Position numbers and translations under genes: made by a program | Part shown: piece by piece, positions 28,619 through 36,939 of the stretch | How the letters are laid out: each line of letters opens with the position of its first letter | How positions within the stretch are numbered: position 1 is the stretch's first letter | The notes under the pieces: model-generated | The model's input: only the letters and a program-made list of their open reading frames with translations | The model's database searches: none | What the model was told of the DNA's origin: nothing | Assembly: GCF_014646935.1 (NCBI RefSeq) | Contig: NZ_BMOF01000019.1 | Span: forward strand, 1 to 36,939 | DNA length: 36,939 bases | Direction of reading: 5' to 3' | DNA from: Calditerricola satsumensis | Lineage (GTDB): Bacteria > Bacillota > Bacilli > Calditerricolales > Calditerricolaceae

Positions 28619-29716
28619 TTATGTCTTTACCGTTTCTTCGGCCCCTTCACCGCTTTCTTCGCGGATGAGGGCGTCGATCTCCTTCATCAGTTCCTCGAAC
28701 AGCTCGTCCTCCTTCACCTTGCGCACGATCTTCCCCTTGCGGAAGATGAGGCCTTCCCCTCTGCCGCCGGCGACGCCGACGTCAGCCTCACGGGCTTCGC
28801 CCGGGCCGTTCACCGCGCAGCCCATCACCGCCACCTTGATCGGGCGCTTCAGCGTGGCGATGGCCTGTTCCACCTTCGTGGCCAGGGCGATCTGGTCGAT
28901 CTGCGCCCGGCCGCACGAAGGGCAGGCCACGATTTCCGGCCCCTCCTGGCGCAGACCCAAGGCCTTGAGGATCTCCTTGGCCACCTTGATCTCTTCCACC
29001 GGATCGGCCGTCAAGGAGACGCGGATCGTGTTGCCGATGCCCAGGGCGAGCACCGTGCCGATGCCCACGGCCGACTTGATGCTGCCGGAAAAGACGGGGC
29101 CGGCCTCGGTAACGCCGACGTGCAGCGGGTAGGGCCGCATTTCGGCCATCCGCCTGTAGGCCTCGATCATCATCGGCACGTTGGACGCCTTGAGCGAGAT
29201 GACGATGTCGGTGAAGTCGAGATCCTCGAGAATCTCCACGTGCTTCAGGGCGCTCTCCACCATCGCCTCGGGCGTCGGATGGCCGTACTTCTCGAGCAGC
29301 GGCTTTTCGATCGACCCCGCGTTGACGCCGATGCGGATGGGCACGCCGCGGGCCTTGCACGCCTCGACGACGGCCTTCACCTTTTCCTTCGAGCCGATGT
29401 TGCCGGGGTTGATGCGGATCTTGTCCACGCCGCTTTCGAGGGCCAGAAGGGCCAGCTTGTAGTCAAAGTGGATGTCGGCGACGATGGGGATGGGCGAGCG
29501 CTCCTTGATCGCGCGGATGGCGCGCGCCGCCTCTTCGTCGGGCACGGCCAGACGGACGATCTGGCACCCGGCACCCGCCAGGTCCCAGATCTGCTGCACC
29601 GTCGCCTCCACGTCGCGCGTGTCCGTCGTCGTCATCGACTGGATGACGACCTCGCCGCTTCCCCCGATCTGCACGCCGCCGACCCGCACCGGTTTCGTCT
29701 CTTCCCGTCGGTACAC
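28619..29716 (-). CDS. ispG: 4-hydroxy-3-methylbut-2-en-1-yl diphosphate synthase (IspG/GcpE)
   Basis: IspG carries out the penultimate step of the MEP isoprenoid pathway using a [4Fe-4S] cluster. The 365-aa short bacterial form has a TIM-barrel domain ([16 protein letters not shown]) and a cluster domain with Cys265, Cys268 (CPSCGR), Cys300 and Glu307 (CAVNGPGEA), all in place. The start is GTG 29716 with AAGGGGG eight bases upstream. It is placed between rseP and proS, near dxr, the first committed enzyme of the same pathway. In B. subtilis ispG lies elsewhere; this clustering is seen in other Firmicutes. Confidence 0.96.
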   Translation of the reverse strand: MYRREETKPVRVGGVQIGGSGEVVIQSMTTTDTRDVEATVQQIWDLAGAGCQIVRLAVPDEEAARAIRAIKERSPIPIVADIHFDYKLALLALESGVDKIRINPGNIGSKEKVKAVVEACKARGVPIRIGVNAGSIEKPLLEKYGHPTPEAMVESALKHVEILEDLDFTDIVISLKASNVPMMIEAYRRMAEMRPYPLHVGVTEAGPVFSGSIKSAVGIGTVLALGIGNTIRVSLTADPVEEIKVAKEILKALGLRQEGPEIVACPSCGRAQIDQIALATKVEQAIATLKRPIKVAVMGCAVNGPGEAREADVGVAGGRGEGLIFRKGKIVRKVKEDELFEELMKEIDALIREESGEGAEETVKT

Positions 29717-29732
29717 GGCTTTCGCCCCCTTC

Positions 29733-31007
29733 CTAGTCGACGATGTCGCGCAGCCGGTCGAGGTTCTGGATGTCGTTCCACGTCACGACGATGATGAGCA
29801 AGAGCAAGAACGCCAGGCCGATGAAATGGACCAGGCTCTCCTTTTCCGGGTCGACCGGACGGCCGCGCAGCGCTTCAATGCCCAGGAAAAGCAGCCGGCC
29901 TCCATCGAGGGCGGGGAACGGCAGCAGGTTGAAGATGGCCAGGTTGACGCTCAAGAAGGCCGCCCAGTGGACGAGGCTGGCCAGGCCCTGCTCGGCGGCC
30001 GCACCGGTGAAGAGAAAGATCCCCACGGGGCCGGACAGGTCGGCCTCGGGCCCTTCGCCCGTGAACAGCTTGCCGACGAGGAGGCCCAAAAAGGTGACGA
30101 TCTTGGCCGACAGGTCCCAGGTTTGCACCACGCCGTAGGTGGCCGCTTCCGCCAGCGTGCGCGGCCGCGTCTCCGGGGCGATGCCGACCAGCCACCGCCC
30201 GTCGCGCTGCTCCGGCTTCAGCGTCACGGTCAGCCGCTGGCCCTCGCGATCCACGACCAGGGTGAGCGGGCGCCCTTCCGACGCGCGCACGGCCTCGAGG
30301 AGATCGGTCCAGTCGTTTGCCGCGCGCCCGTTGACGCTGACGATGCGGTCGCCGGGCGCAAGGCCCGCCTTCGCCGCCGGAAGGCCTGGCTCCACGTCGC
30401 CCACCACCGGCCGGCCGGTCACCGCCGGGGTCATCAGGGCAAAGGCGAAAAACAGCACCACAGCCAAGAGCAGGTTGGCCACCGGACCGGCGACGATGGT
30501 GGCAAAGCGCTGGCCAAGGGTTTTGCTGCCAAACTGGCGGTCAAGCGGCGCGATCTGCACGGCGCGCCCCTTGTCGTGCAGGTGGGCCTGCGGATGCACC
30601 GGGTACCGGCGGACGGTGCCGTCCGGTTCCTCGACCGTCAGCGTCAGCGCGCGTTCGAGATCGGCCACCTGCACCGTCACCGGCATCGCGTGCGGGACGC
30701 CCTCCGGCCGCTCGAGGTAGATGTCGGTAACCTGTCCTTGGCCGTTCACCCGGACATGCACCTTGCGGCCGGTCGCAAGGGGAACCATTTCCGGGTCTTC
30801 CCCGGCCATGCGCACGTATCCCCCAAGGGGGAAGAGGCGCAGCGAGTAGGTCGTTTCGCCCTTCCGGAACGCCACGAGCCGCGGCCCAAAGCCAATGGCA
30901 AACTCGCGCACCAGGATGCCGGCCCGTTTGGCCAGCAAAAAGTGGCCCAGCTCATGGAAAAACACCAAAGCCCCGAACACGAGGGCGATGGCCAGAATCG
31001 CGTTCAC
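29733..31007 (-). CDS. rseP: site-2 zinc metalloprotease RseP/RasP
   Basis: This intramembrane protease cleaves anti-sigma factors and remnant signal peptides. The roughly 424-aa protein has the HELGH zinc motif in the first transmembrane segment (residues 18-22 from this start), a PDZ domain around 190-265 ([21 protein letters not shown]), further membrane helices, and the LDGG motif (FPALDGGRL) near the C-terminus. The start chosen is GTG 31007, five bases after AGGTGA, matching the RasP N-terminus; the overlapping GTG 31016 and ATG 31013 are alternatives. It lies between dxr and ispG. Confidence 0.95.
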   Translation of the reverse strand: MNAILAIALVFGALVFFHELGHFLLAKRAGILVREFAIGFGPRLVAFRKGETTYSLRLFPLGGYVRMAGEDPEMVPLATGRKVHVRVNGQGQVTDIYLERPEGVPHAMPVTVQVADLERALTLTVEEPDGTVRRYPVHPQAHLHDKGRAVQIAPLDRQFGSKTLGQRFATIVAGPVANLLLAVVLFFAFALMTPAVTGRPVVGDVEPGLPAAKAGLAPGDRIVSVNGRAANDWTDLLEAVRASEGRPLTLVVDREGQRLTVTLKPEQRDGRWLVGIAPETRPRTLAEAATYGVVQTWDLSAKIVTFLGLLVGKLFTGEGPEADLSGPVGIFLFTGAAAEQGLASLVHWAAFLSVNLAIFNLLPFPALDGGRLLFLGIEALRGRPVDPEKESLVHFIGLAFLLLLIIVVTWNDIQNLDRLRDIVD

Positions 31008-31022
31008 CCGCATCACCTGCTT

Positions 31023-32177
31023 TCATGGGATGGCCGCCACCGCCGTCCGGGCCGCCTCGCGCGCCCACCGGTCGGCCTCGAGAATGTCGGACAGCGACGG
31101 ACCGGCAATCGGGTCGTGGCGCGCGCACACGTCGGCCACGATCCGCTCGATGGCCAAAAAGGGAATGCGCCCCTGCAAAAACGCTTCCACGGCCACCTCA
31201 TTGGCCGCGTTGAGCACCGCCGGCGCCGTCCCGCCCCGGCGTCCGCACTCGTACGCCAAGGCCAGCAGCGGGTAGCGCTCAAAGGACGCCGGCGCAAAAT
31301 GGAGCGCACCAAGGTCCGCCAGGTTGAGGGGAGGGGTCTTGAGCGCCCAGCGGTCCGGATAGGTGAGCGCGTATTGGATCGGAATGCGCATGTCCGGCGT
31401 GCCCAGCTGGGCGATGACCGATCCGTCTATCCATTCTACCATAGAATGGATGACGCTTTCACGGTGGAGCAGCACGTCGATGTGCGCGTAATCGACGCCA
31501 AACAGCCAGTGCGCCTCGATCACCTCGAGGCCCTTGTTCATCATCGTGGCCGAATCGACGGTCACTTTGGCGCCCATTTGCCAGTTGGGGTGCGCCAGCA
31601 CGTCGGCCACCGTCACGTCGGCCAGCTCCTCCCGGCTGCGGTCGCGCAAGGCCCCGCCCGAGGCGGTCAGGATCAAGCGGCGCAGCCGCTTTCGGTTTTC
31701 GCCCTGCAAGCATTGAAAGATGGCCGAGTGTTCGCTGTCAACGGGCAGGATGGCCACGCCGCGGGCCTTGGCCGCGCGCATGACGAGTTCCCCGGCCATG
31801 ACGAGGGTTTCCTTGTTGGCCAGGGCGATGGTCTTCCCCGCTTCAATGGCCGCCAACGTCGGCAGGAGGCCCGCCGCGCCGACGACGGCCGACACGACCA
31901 CGTCCACCTCGGGATGGGTGGCCGCCGCGATCAGCCCCTCCTCCCCGTGGACCACGCGAATGGACGGGGGCAGCTCCCGGCGCAGCGCCTCGGCCGCCTC
32001 CCGGTCGGCGACCGCCACCAGGTCGGGCCGGTAGCGCAGCGCCTGCTCGGTTAAGCGCGCGACGTTGCGCCCGGCCGCCAGCGCCGCGACGCGAAGGCGC
32101 CCGGCGTGCTGGTCGACCACGTCGAGGGTTTGGCGGCCGATCGACCCGGTCGACCCCAAAACGGCAATGGTCTTCAC
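31023..32177 (-). CDS. dxr: 1-deoxy-D-xylulose-5-phosphate reductoisomerase
   Basis: Dxr makes 2-C-methyl-D-erythritol 4-phosphate, the committed step of the MEP pathway that supplies undecaprenyl phosphate synthesis by UppS. The 384-aa product has the NADPH motif GSTGSIG (8-14), NKETLVMAG (121-129), the metal-binding DSEHSAIFQ (Asp147, Glu149), and MMNKGLEVIEA. The start is GTG 32177, five bases after GAGGTGA and giving MKTIAVLGSTG; in-frame codons upstream are beyond the ribosome-binding site. It contains an AT-rich perfect inverted repeat at 31429-31451. Confidence 0.96.
   Translation of the reverse strand: MKTIAVLGSTGSIGRQTLDVVDQHAGRLRVAALAAGRNVARLTEQALRYRPDLVAVADREAAEALRRELPPSIRVVHGEEGLIAAATHPEVDVVVSAVVGAAGLLPTLAAIEAGKTIALANKETLVMAGELVMRAAKARGVAILPVDSEHSAIFQCLQGENRKRLRRLILTASGGALRDRSREELADVTVADVLAHPNWQMGAKVTVDSATMMNKGLEVIEAHWLFGVDYAHIDVLLHRESVIHSMVEWIDGSVIAQLGTPDMRIPIQYALTYPDRWALKTPPLNLADLGALHFAPASFERYPLLALAYECGRRGGTAPAVLNAANEVAVEAFLQGRIPFLAIERIVADVCARHDPIAGPSLSDILEADRWAREAARTAVAAIP
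31429..31451. repeat. 10-bp perfect inverted repeat inside dxr
   Basis: ATCCATTCTA and TAGAATGGAT flank a three-base centre (CCA). The codons used here (for HSMVEWID) are AT-rich compared with the rest of dxr. Sixteen of nineteen bases (31431-31449) match 35166-35184 just upstream of pyrH. It could be a protein-binding site or RNA hairpin; no function can be assigned. Confidence 0.5.
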
Positions 32178-32231
32178 ACCCGTCACCTCAACCTCTCGTC
32201 TCCAACGCCGCATGCGGACATGTCGCGCTTC

Positions 32232-33017
32232 TTAGCGCAACCCGGCCGTAAGCAGCTCGACGACGGGAAAGACGAGCAGCAGGCTGTCAAAGCGATCAAG
32301 CACGCCGCCGTGGCCGGGCAAGAGCCGTCCCGAGTCCTTTACCCCGTAGGCGCGCTTGAGGGCCGATTCCATCAGGTCGCCCAGGGGTGCGACAACCCCG
32401 ATGGCCGCACCAAAGGCCATCGCCAGGGGCAGCGATCCGAAGGCGCCCCCCACCGTCTGCGCGACGGCCGCGGCCGCCACGCTGCTGACCAGCCCGCCGA
32501 AAAACCCTTCCACCGTTTTGTTGGGGGAAATGGCGGGCCACAGCTTGCGGCGGCCCCAGAAGCGGCCCGCAAAATAGGCGCCGGTGTCCGTCGCCCACAC
32601 GCAGGCGATCACGCTGAGCACCCCGGCCAGTCCCTCCAGCCGCGCGGACAAGAAGGCCGCAAAGCCCATGCCGATGTAGCAAGCGCCAAAAAAAAGATAC
32701 GCAACGTCCGGAACGCGAATGCGGCCCGCCGTCAGGACGGGAACGGCAAACAAGGCAAACACCAGGCCGGTAAGCACCCCGCGCAGCCACGCCGGCGAGG
32801 CGGCCGCGAGAGGGGTGGCGACAAGCCCCCAAACGCCGATGAGGGCCAACACCACGTCAAACCGCCGCACGGGCCGCCCGTCCATCCGCGCGAATTCGAG
32901 AAAGCCGATCGTCGCCAAGAGCAGCACCATCAGCGCGAAGGGCCAGCCCCCAGCGGCGACCAAACCGAGAAACGCGGCCCCCCCTATGAAGGCGGTGATG
33001 ACGCGTGTCCGCAACAT
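32232..33017 (-). CDS. cdsA: phosphatidate cytidylyltransferase (CDP-diglyceride synthase)
   Basis: CdsA makes CDP-diacylglycerol for phospholipid synthesis. The 261-aa polytopic membrane protein has several hydrophobic segments from residue 8 onward and ends with the family signature KDSGRLLPGHGGVLDRFDS, including the conserved Asp and Arg residues; ISPNKTVEG precedes it. The start is ATG 33017 with AGGAGG eight bases upstream, partly over the uppS stop codon. Confidence 0.96.
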   Translation of the reverse strand: MLRTRVITAFIGGAAFLGLVAAGGWPFALMVLLLATIGFLEFARMDGRPVRRFDVVLALIGVWGLVATPLAAASPAWLRGVLTGLVFALFAVPVLTAGRIRVPDVAYLFFGACYIGMGFAAFLSARLEGLAGVLSVIACVWATDTGAYFAGRFWGRRKLWPAISPNKTVEGFFGGLVSSVAAAAVAQTVGGAFGSLPLAMAFGAAIGVVAPLGDLMESALKRAYGVKDSGRLLPGHGGVLDRFDSLLLVFPVVELLTAGLR

Positions 33018-33029
33018 GCTGCCCGCCTC

Positions 33030-33794
33030 CTAGGGTTTGACCGCCCCGTATCGCCGGGTGCGGGACTGGTAGTCGCGTAAGGCTTCATGAAAATGCGCGA
33101 CGGTGAAGTCGGGCCAGCATACCTCGGTGAACCACAGCTCGGTATAGGCAATTTGCCACAACAAAAAGTTGCTGATGCGCAGCTCGCCGCTGGTGCGGAT
33201 CAGGAGATCGGGATCGGGCAGATCGGCCGTAAAGAGGGCGGCGGCGACGCGGTTTTCGTCGATGTCTGCGGGATCCAGCCGGCCCGCCTTGACCTCCTCG
33301 GCGATGCGCCGAACGGCGTGGGTAATTTCCGCGCGGCTGCCGTAATTCAGCGCAAAATTGACAACCATGCCCGTATTGTGGGCCGTCTCCCGCATCGCCC
33401 GTTCGACCGCTTCAAGGGTGTGGCGGGGCAATCCGTTCACATCGCCCAGGACGCACACGCGCACGTTGTTTTCAATCAGCTCCGGCAGATCGGTCAGCAA
33501 ATATTCCTGGGGCAACCGCATGAGGAAATCCACTTCCTCGCGCGGGCGTTTCCAGTTCTCCGTGGAAAAGGCGTACAGGGTCAGCACCTCAATGCCGATC
33601 TCGCGCGCGGCGCGGATGATCTCCCGCACCGTCTTCATGCCCGCGCGGTGGCCCACAAAGCGCGGCAGTCCGCGCCGCTCGGCCCACCGGCCGTTGCCGT
33701 CCATGATGATCGCCACATGGCGCGGCAGGTTCCCTTCGAGGCGCTCCACCGCGTCATGCGGCTTCTCGGTTTTTCTCAATCCCCACTTGAACAT
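33030..33794 (-). CDS. uppS: undecaprenyl diphosphate synthase
   Basis: UppS makes the C55 lipid carrier for cell-wall synthesis from isoprenoid units. The 254-aa cis-prenyltransferase has the catalytic MDGNGRWA (Asp32), GHRAGMKTVREI, TLYAFSTENWKRP and RTSGELRISNFLLWQ. The start is ATG 33794 with GGAGG six bases upstream. It follows a moderate terminator after frr and has only about 40 bases before it, so it probably depends on read-through or on a promoter I did not recognise. Confidence 0.97.
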   Translation of the reverse strand: MFKWGLRKTEKPHDAVERLEGNLPRHVAIIMDGNGRWAERRGLPRFVGHRAGMKTVREIIRAAREIGIEVLTLYAFSTENWKRPREEVDFLMRLPQEYLLTDLPELIENNVRVCVLGDVNGLPRHTLEAVERAMRETAHNTGMVVNFALNYGSRAEITHAVRRIAEEVKAGRLDPADIDENRVAAALFTADLPDPDLLIRTSGELRISNFLLWQIAYTELWFTEVCWPDFTVAHFHEALRDYQSRTRRYGAVKP

Positions 33795-33833
33795 GGTTCG
33801 CCTCCATGCGCAATCCGCGGTTCAGGATGGACG

Positions 33834-33857
33834 AAAGCCCCCTCCGCATAAGGGGGC
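33834..33857 (-). terminator. hairpin after frr, probable weak terminator
   Basis: GCCCCCT (33857-33851) pairs with AGGGGGC (33843-33837) around a seven-base loop, followed by only three Ts. The stem is GC-rich but the short T-run suggests partial termination, leaving read-through into uppS. Confidence 0.55.
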
Positions 33858-33872
33858 CTGCCGCGTATGGGA

Positions 33873-34429
33873 TTACAGGGAGAAGATCTCTTTTTCCTTG
33901 GCCGCCACAAGGGCTTCCACTTCGGCCGTGTACTTGTCGGTCAGCTTTTGCACCGCCTCCTGGTGCCGACGCAGTTCGTCTTCCGAAATCTGGCCGTCCT
34001 TCTCCAGCGCTTTCAGTTCGTCGTTGGCATCGCGCCGAATGTTGCGAATGGCCACCTTGGCCTCCTCGCCGTGTTTTTTCACCACTTTGGCCAGCTCAGC
34101 CCGCCGTTCCTCGGTGAGCGGCGGAATGGCGATGCGGATGACGTTGCCGTCGTTCATCGGGGTCAGCCCCAGGTCAGACTTCTGAATCGCCTTCTCGATT
34201 TCCCCGAGCGCCGATTTGTCCCACGGCTGAATGACGAGCAGGCGCGGCTCAGGCGCCGTGATCGTCGCCAGCTGGTTCACCGGCGTGGGCGTGCCGTAAT
34301 AGTCGACCGTCACGCGGTCAAGGAGCGCCGGCGTCGCACGGCCGGCCCGCAGGGCGGCCAATTCTTTCTTCAACACGTCGATCGCTTTTTTCATCCGCTC
34401 TTCGGCGCTTTTGAGAATGGCCTGCGGCA

Positions 34430-34430
<1 letters not shown>
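33873..34430 (-). CDS. frr: ribosome recycling factor
   Basis: RRF splits post-termination ribosomes together with EF-G. The 185-aa protein matches the family length and sequence: [24 protein letters not shown]-like [23 protein letters not shown] and [10 protein letters not shown]. The start is ATG 34430, one base overlapping the pyrH stop (TAATG) with AGGAGGGG upstream. The upstream in-frame sequence lies inside pyrH and is not used. Confidence 0.97.
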
Positions 34431-35170
<740 letters not shown>

Positions 35171-35252
35171 CTAGCATAGATCGGCACGGTTGCCGCATGC
35201 CGCACATGGGGCACGCGGGGGACGGCGCACCAGGGCCATCCCCCCGACCGCT

Positions 35253-35284
35253 GAAGAAAGAGGGAACACTGCCGTTGTGTTCCC
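35253..35284 (-). terminator. intrinsic terminator after tsf
   Basis: GGGAACAC (35284-35277) pairs with GTGTTCCC (35269-35262) around a seven-base loop, followed by T-rich TCTTTCTTC (35261-35253). It begins about 20 bases after the tsf stop. Confidence 0.8.
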
Positions 35285-35303
35285 CTCACGGAAACCTTCC
35301 CGG

Positions 35304-35954
35304 TTACTTTTTCACCTGCGCCATCACTTCTTCGGCAAAATTGCACGCTTTTTTCTCGATCCCCTCGCCGAGCACAAAACGGGCGAAGCGGCGAATGGTA
35401 ATGTTCTCGCCAATCTTGGCGATTTTCTCCTTGAGCAGCTCCTCGATCGTCTTGTCCGGATCCTTGATAAAAGGCTGTTCCAGCAAGCAGATTTCGGCGA
35501 AAAACTTCTTGAGGCGCCCCTCGACCATCTTCTCGACGATGTGTTCCGGCTTCCCTTCGTTCAGGGCTTGCTGGCGAAGGATCTGCCGCTCCTTCTCGAT
35601 CTCCTCGGCCGGAACCTCGTCGCGGCTGACGTAGCGCGGCGCCGCAGCGGCAATTTGCATGGCGATGTCGCGGACGAATTCGCGAAACTCGTCGGTCTTG
35701 GCCACAAAGTCGGTTTCACAGTTGACTTCCACCAGCACGCCAATCTTGCCGCCGCCGTGGATGTACGATTCGACCAGCCCCTCTGCCGTCACGCGGCCGG
35801 CCTTCTTTGCCGCAGCAGCCAAGCCTTTCTCGCGGAGGATTTCCATGGCGCGGTTCATGTCCCCGCCGGCTTCCTCCAGGGCCTTTTTGCAATCCATCAT
35901 GCCGGCACCCGTCTTCTCGCGCAATTCTTTCACCATGCTTGCCGTAATGGCCAT
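35304..35954 (-). CDS. tsf: elongation factor Ts, short form
   Basis: EF-Ts recycles EF-Tu by GDP exchange. The 216-aa protein has the UBA-like N-terminus ([19 protein letters not shown]), the core motif [13 protein letters not shown] and the C-terminal GENITIRRF. It is much shorter than the B. subtilis protein (about 293 aa), lacking most of the second core subdomain, as in Thermus-type and several thermophilic Firmicute EF-Ts. The start is ATG 35954 with AAGGAGG ten bases upstream. It follows the rpsB terminator, the conserved rpsB-tsf pair. Confidence 0.97.
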   Translation of the reverse strand: MAITASMVKELREKTGAGMMDCKKALEEAGGDMNRAMEILREKGLAAAAKKAGRVTAEGLVESYIHGGGKIGVLVEVNCETDFVAKTDEFREFVRDIAMQIAAAAPRYVSRDEVPAEEIEKERQILRQQALNEGKPEHIVEKMVEGRLKKFFAEICLLEQPFIKDPDKTIEELLKEKIAKIGENITIRRFARFVLGEGIEKKACNFAEEVMAQVKK

Positions 35955-36027
35955 TCCACAGAGCCCTCCTTCTTGGTCTCGTTCTGGGTTTGGGGTTTAC
36001 TCCTAGACTTCCCCATATGTATCGTAG

Positions 36028-36065
36028 AAAAAGGGTGGCAAGTCGCTTCTCAGCCTGCCACCCTT
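36028..36065 (-). terminator. intrinsic terminator between rpsB and tsf
   Basis: AAGGGTGGCA (36065-36056) pairs with TGCCACCCTT (36040-36031), a perfect 10-bp stem with a 15-base loop, followed by Ts (36032-36028). It lies seven bases after the rpsB stop. Partial read-through would set the rpsB to tsf ratio. Confidence 0.88.
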
Positions 36066-36071
36066 GGCTCC

Positions 36072-36773
36072 TCACGCGGATGTGGTTTGTTCGCCTTGCT
36101 TCCCTTCCAACACCGCGTCGGCAATTTTCGACGTGATCAACCGCACCGCTCGGATGGCATCGTCGTTCCCCGGAATGACGTAGTCGATTTCATCGGGATC
36201 GCAGTTCGTGTCCACGATCGCGACGATCGGAATCCCGAGCTTGCGGGCTTCCGCCACGGCGATCTTCTCCTTGCGCGGGTCGATGATGTACACGGCATCC
36301 GGCAACGACTTCATCCCTTTGATGCCGCCAAGGAACTTCTCCAGGCGCTGTTTCTCTTTGCGCAGGCGGATGACTTCCTTTTTTGGCAGCACATCAAAGG
36401 TGCCATCTGTCTCCATCTGCTCCAGCTCATGAAGGCGCTCGATGCGCTTGCGAATGGTCTGGAAGTTGGTCAGCGTGCCGCCCAGCCAGCGCTGATTGAC
36501 GTAGAACATGCCGCAGCGCTCGGCTTCCTCGCGCACGGAGTCCTGGGCCTGCTTCTTCGTCCCGACGAACAGGATCGTCCCCCCGTTCGCGGCAAGCTCG
36601 CGGACGAAGTTGTAGGCCTCCTCCATCTTGCGGACGGTCTTCTGCAAATCGATGATGTAAATGCCGTTCCGCTCGGTGTAGATGTACTTTTTCATTTTGG
36701 GGTTCCAGCGCCGCGTCTGGTGCCCGAAGTGAACCCCAGCCTCGAGCAATTGCTTCATCGAAAGAACCGCCAT
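36072..36773 (-). CDS. rpsB: 30S ribosomal protein S2
   Basis: S2 is a late-assembling 30S protein. The 233-aa product has the family start [39 protein letters not shown] (in part) and the conserved [21 protein letters not shown] region. The start is ATG 36773, matching the universal N-terminus; AAGGAGG is 11 bases upstream, and TTG 36779 is an alternative at five-base spacing. The frame is open further upstream, through the leader, and that part is not coding. Promoter and structured leader are present upstream. Confidence 0.98.
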   Translation of the reverse strand: MAVLSMKQLLEAGVHFGHQTRRWNPKMKKYIYTERNGIYIIDLQKTVRKMEEAYNFVRELAANGGTILFVGTKKQAQDSVREEAERCGMFYVNQRWLGGTLTNFQTIRKRIERLHELEQMETDGTFDVLPKKEVIRLRKEKQRLEKFLGGIKGMKSLPDAVYIIDPRKEKIAVAEARKLGIPIVAIVDTNCDPDEIDYVIPGNDDAIRAVRLITSKIADAVLEGKQGEQTTSA

Positions 36774-36824
36774 AAACAAAGGCTCCTCCTTATGAAGTGG
36801 TTTTGGCCCTCCGCCCGCCTCCTC

Positions 36825-36864
36825 TTCGCGTGAGACTGCCGCATCGGCAGCACCTTCACGCGAA
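36825..36864 (-). promoter_or_regulatory. rpsB leader two-tier hairpin, candidate S2 autoregulatory element
   Basis: On the minus strand a perfect 9-bp outer stem (TTCGCGTGA with TCACGCGAA) encloses an asymmetric internal loop (AGGTG opposite TC) and a perfect 6-bp inner stem (CTGCCG with CGGCAG) with a three-base loop. It lies between the predicted start near 36888 and the ribosome-binding site. Position and form suggest ribosomal-protein leader regulation. Confidence 0.6.
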
Positions 36865-36894
36865 TCCGCGGACGTGCGTTGTGCGCCGTTCACT

Positions 36895-36924
36895 ACTATA
36901 CCACATCGGCGAAGCGGCATGCAA
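36895..36924 (-). promoter_or_regulatory. extended -10 sigma-A promoter of rpsB
   Basis: Minus-strand TTGCAT (36924-36919), an 18-base spacer and TATAGT (36900-36895) preceded by TGG (extended -10). The start is predicted near 36888, giving a leader of about 115 bases to rpsB. Confidence 0.7.
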
Positions 36925-36939
36925 TGGCACGCAATCACT

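Noticed and set aside
35990-36045. Separate promoter for tsf within the rpsB-tsf gap
   Set aside because: TTGCCA is present, but the hexamers at 16-17 bases match the -10 at three positions at most and the -35 lies in the terminator stem.

Overview
The window is a GC-rich chromosomal segment from an endospore-forming Firmicute of the Bacillales type. The evidence is a Gram-positive PolC replicase, dipicolinate synthase genes dpaA and dpaB, a YlxY-type deacetylase, YmxH, and the gene order rpsB-tsf-pyrH-frr-uppS-cdsA-dxr-rseP-(ispG)-proS-polC-rimP-nusA-ylxR-ylxQ-infB-ylxP-rbfA-(nrnA)-truB-ribF-rpsO-pnp-ylxY-mlpA-dut-ymxH-dpaA-dpaB-asd-dapG-dapA-rnjB, which follows the Bacillus subtilis backbone. 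High GC, alanine/arginine-rich proteins and a short EF-Ts fit a thermophilic lineage, but I cannot name the genus. All backbone genes lie on the minus strand, so transcription runs from high to low coordinates.

Right to left: (1) 36.9-33.0 kb carries ribosomal protein S2, EF-Ts, UMP kinase, ribosome recycling factor, undecaprenyl diphosphate synthase and CDP-DAG synthase. rpsB has an extended -10 promoter and a structured leader, with intrinsic terminators after rpsB, tsf and frr. (2) 33.0-22.5 kb holds isoprenoid genes dxr and ispG around the site-2 protease rseP, then proS and polC. (3) 22.5-13.5 kb is the translation/transcription operon rimP to ribF, tightly coupled by GTGA/ATGA overlaps. 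It begins with a sigma-A promoter followed by a leader terminator, the arrangement expected for nusA-operon attenuation. rpsO has its own promoter and leader hairpin, and pnp follows. (4) 11.3-7.4 kb holds ylxY, an mlpA-dut unit with its own promoter and terminator, and ymxH. (5) 7.4-0.9 kb is the dipicolinate/lysine module (dpaA, dpaB, asd, dapG, dapA), then rnjB with its own promoter and a terminal hairpin.

Two stretches do not belong to this backbone. One is the 0.55 kb between ylxY and pnp, which holds a decayed N-terminus of a major facilitator transporter. The other is the left 0.9 kb, which holds convergent plus-strand reading frames I do not recognise where B. subtilis would have ylzJ and tepA.

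The genes are core housekeeping and sporulation functions. I see no mobile element with ends, no CRISPR array, no tRNA or rRNA, and no convincing undescribed multi-gene system. The most useful observations are regulatory: leader hairpins, an attenuator, an apparently untranslated strong Shine-Dalgarno, and frequent non-ATG starts, including two genes whose Shine-Dalgarno directly abuts a decoy ATG.
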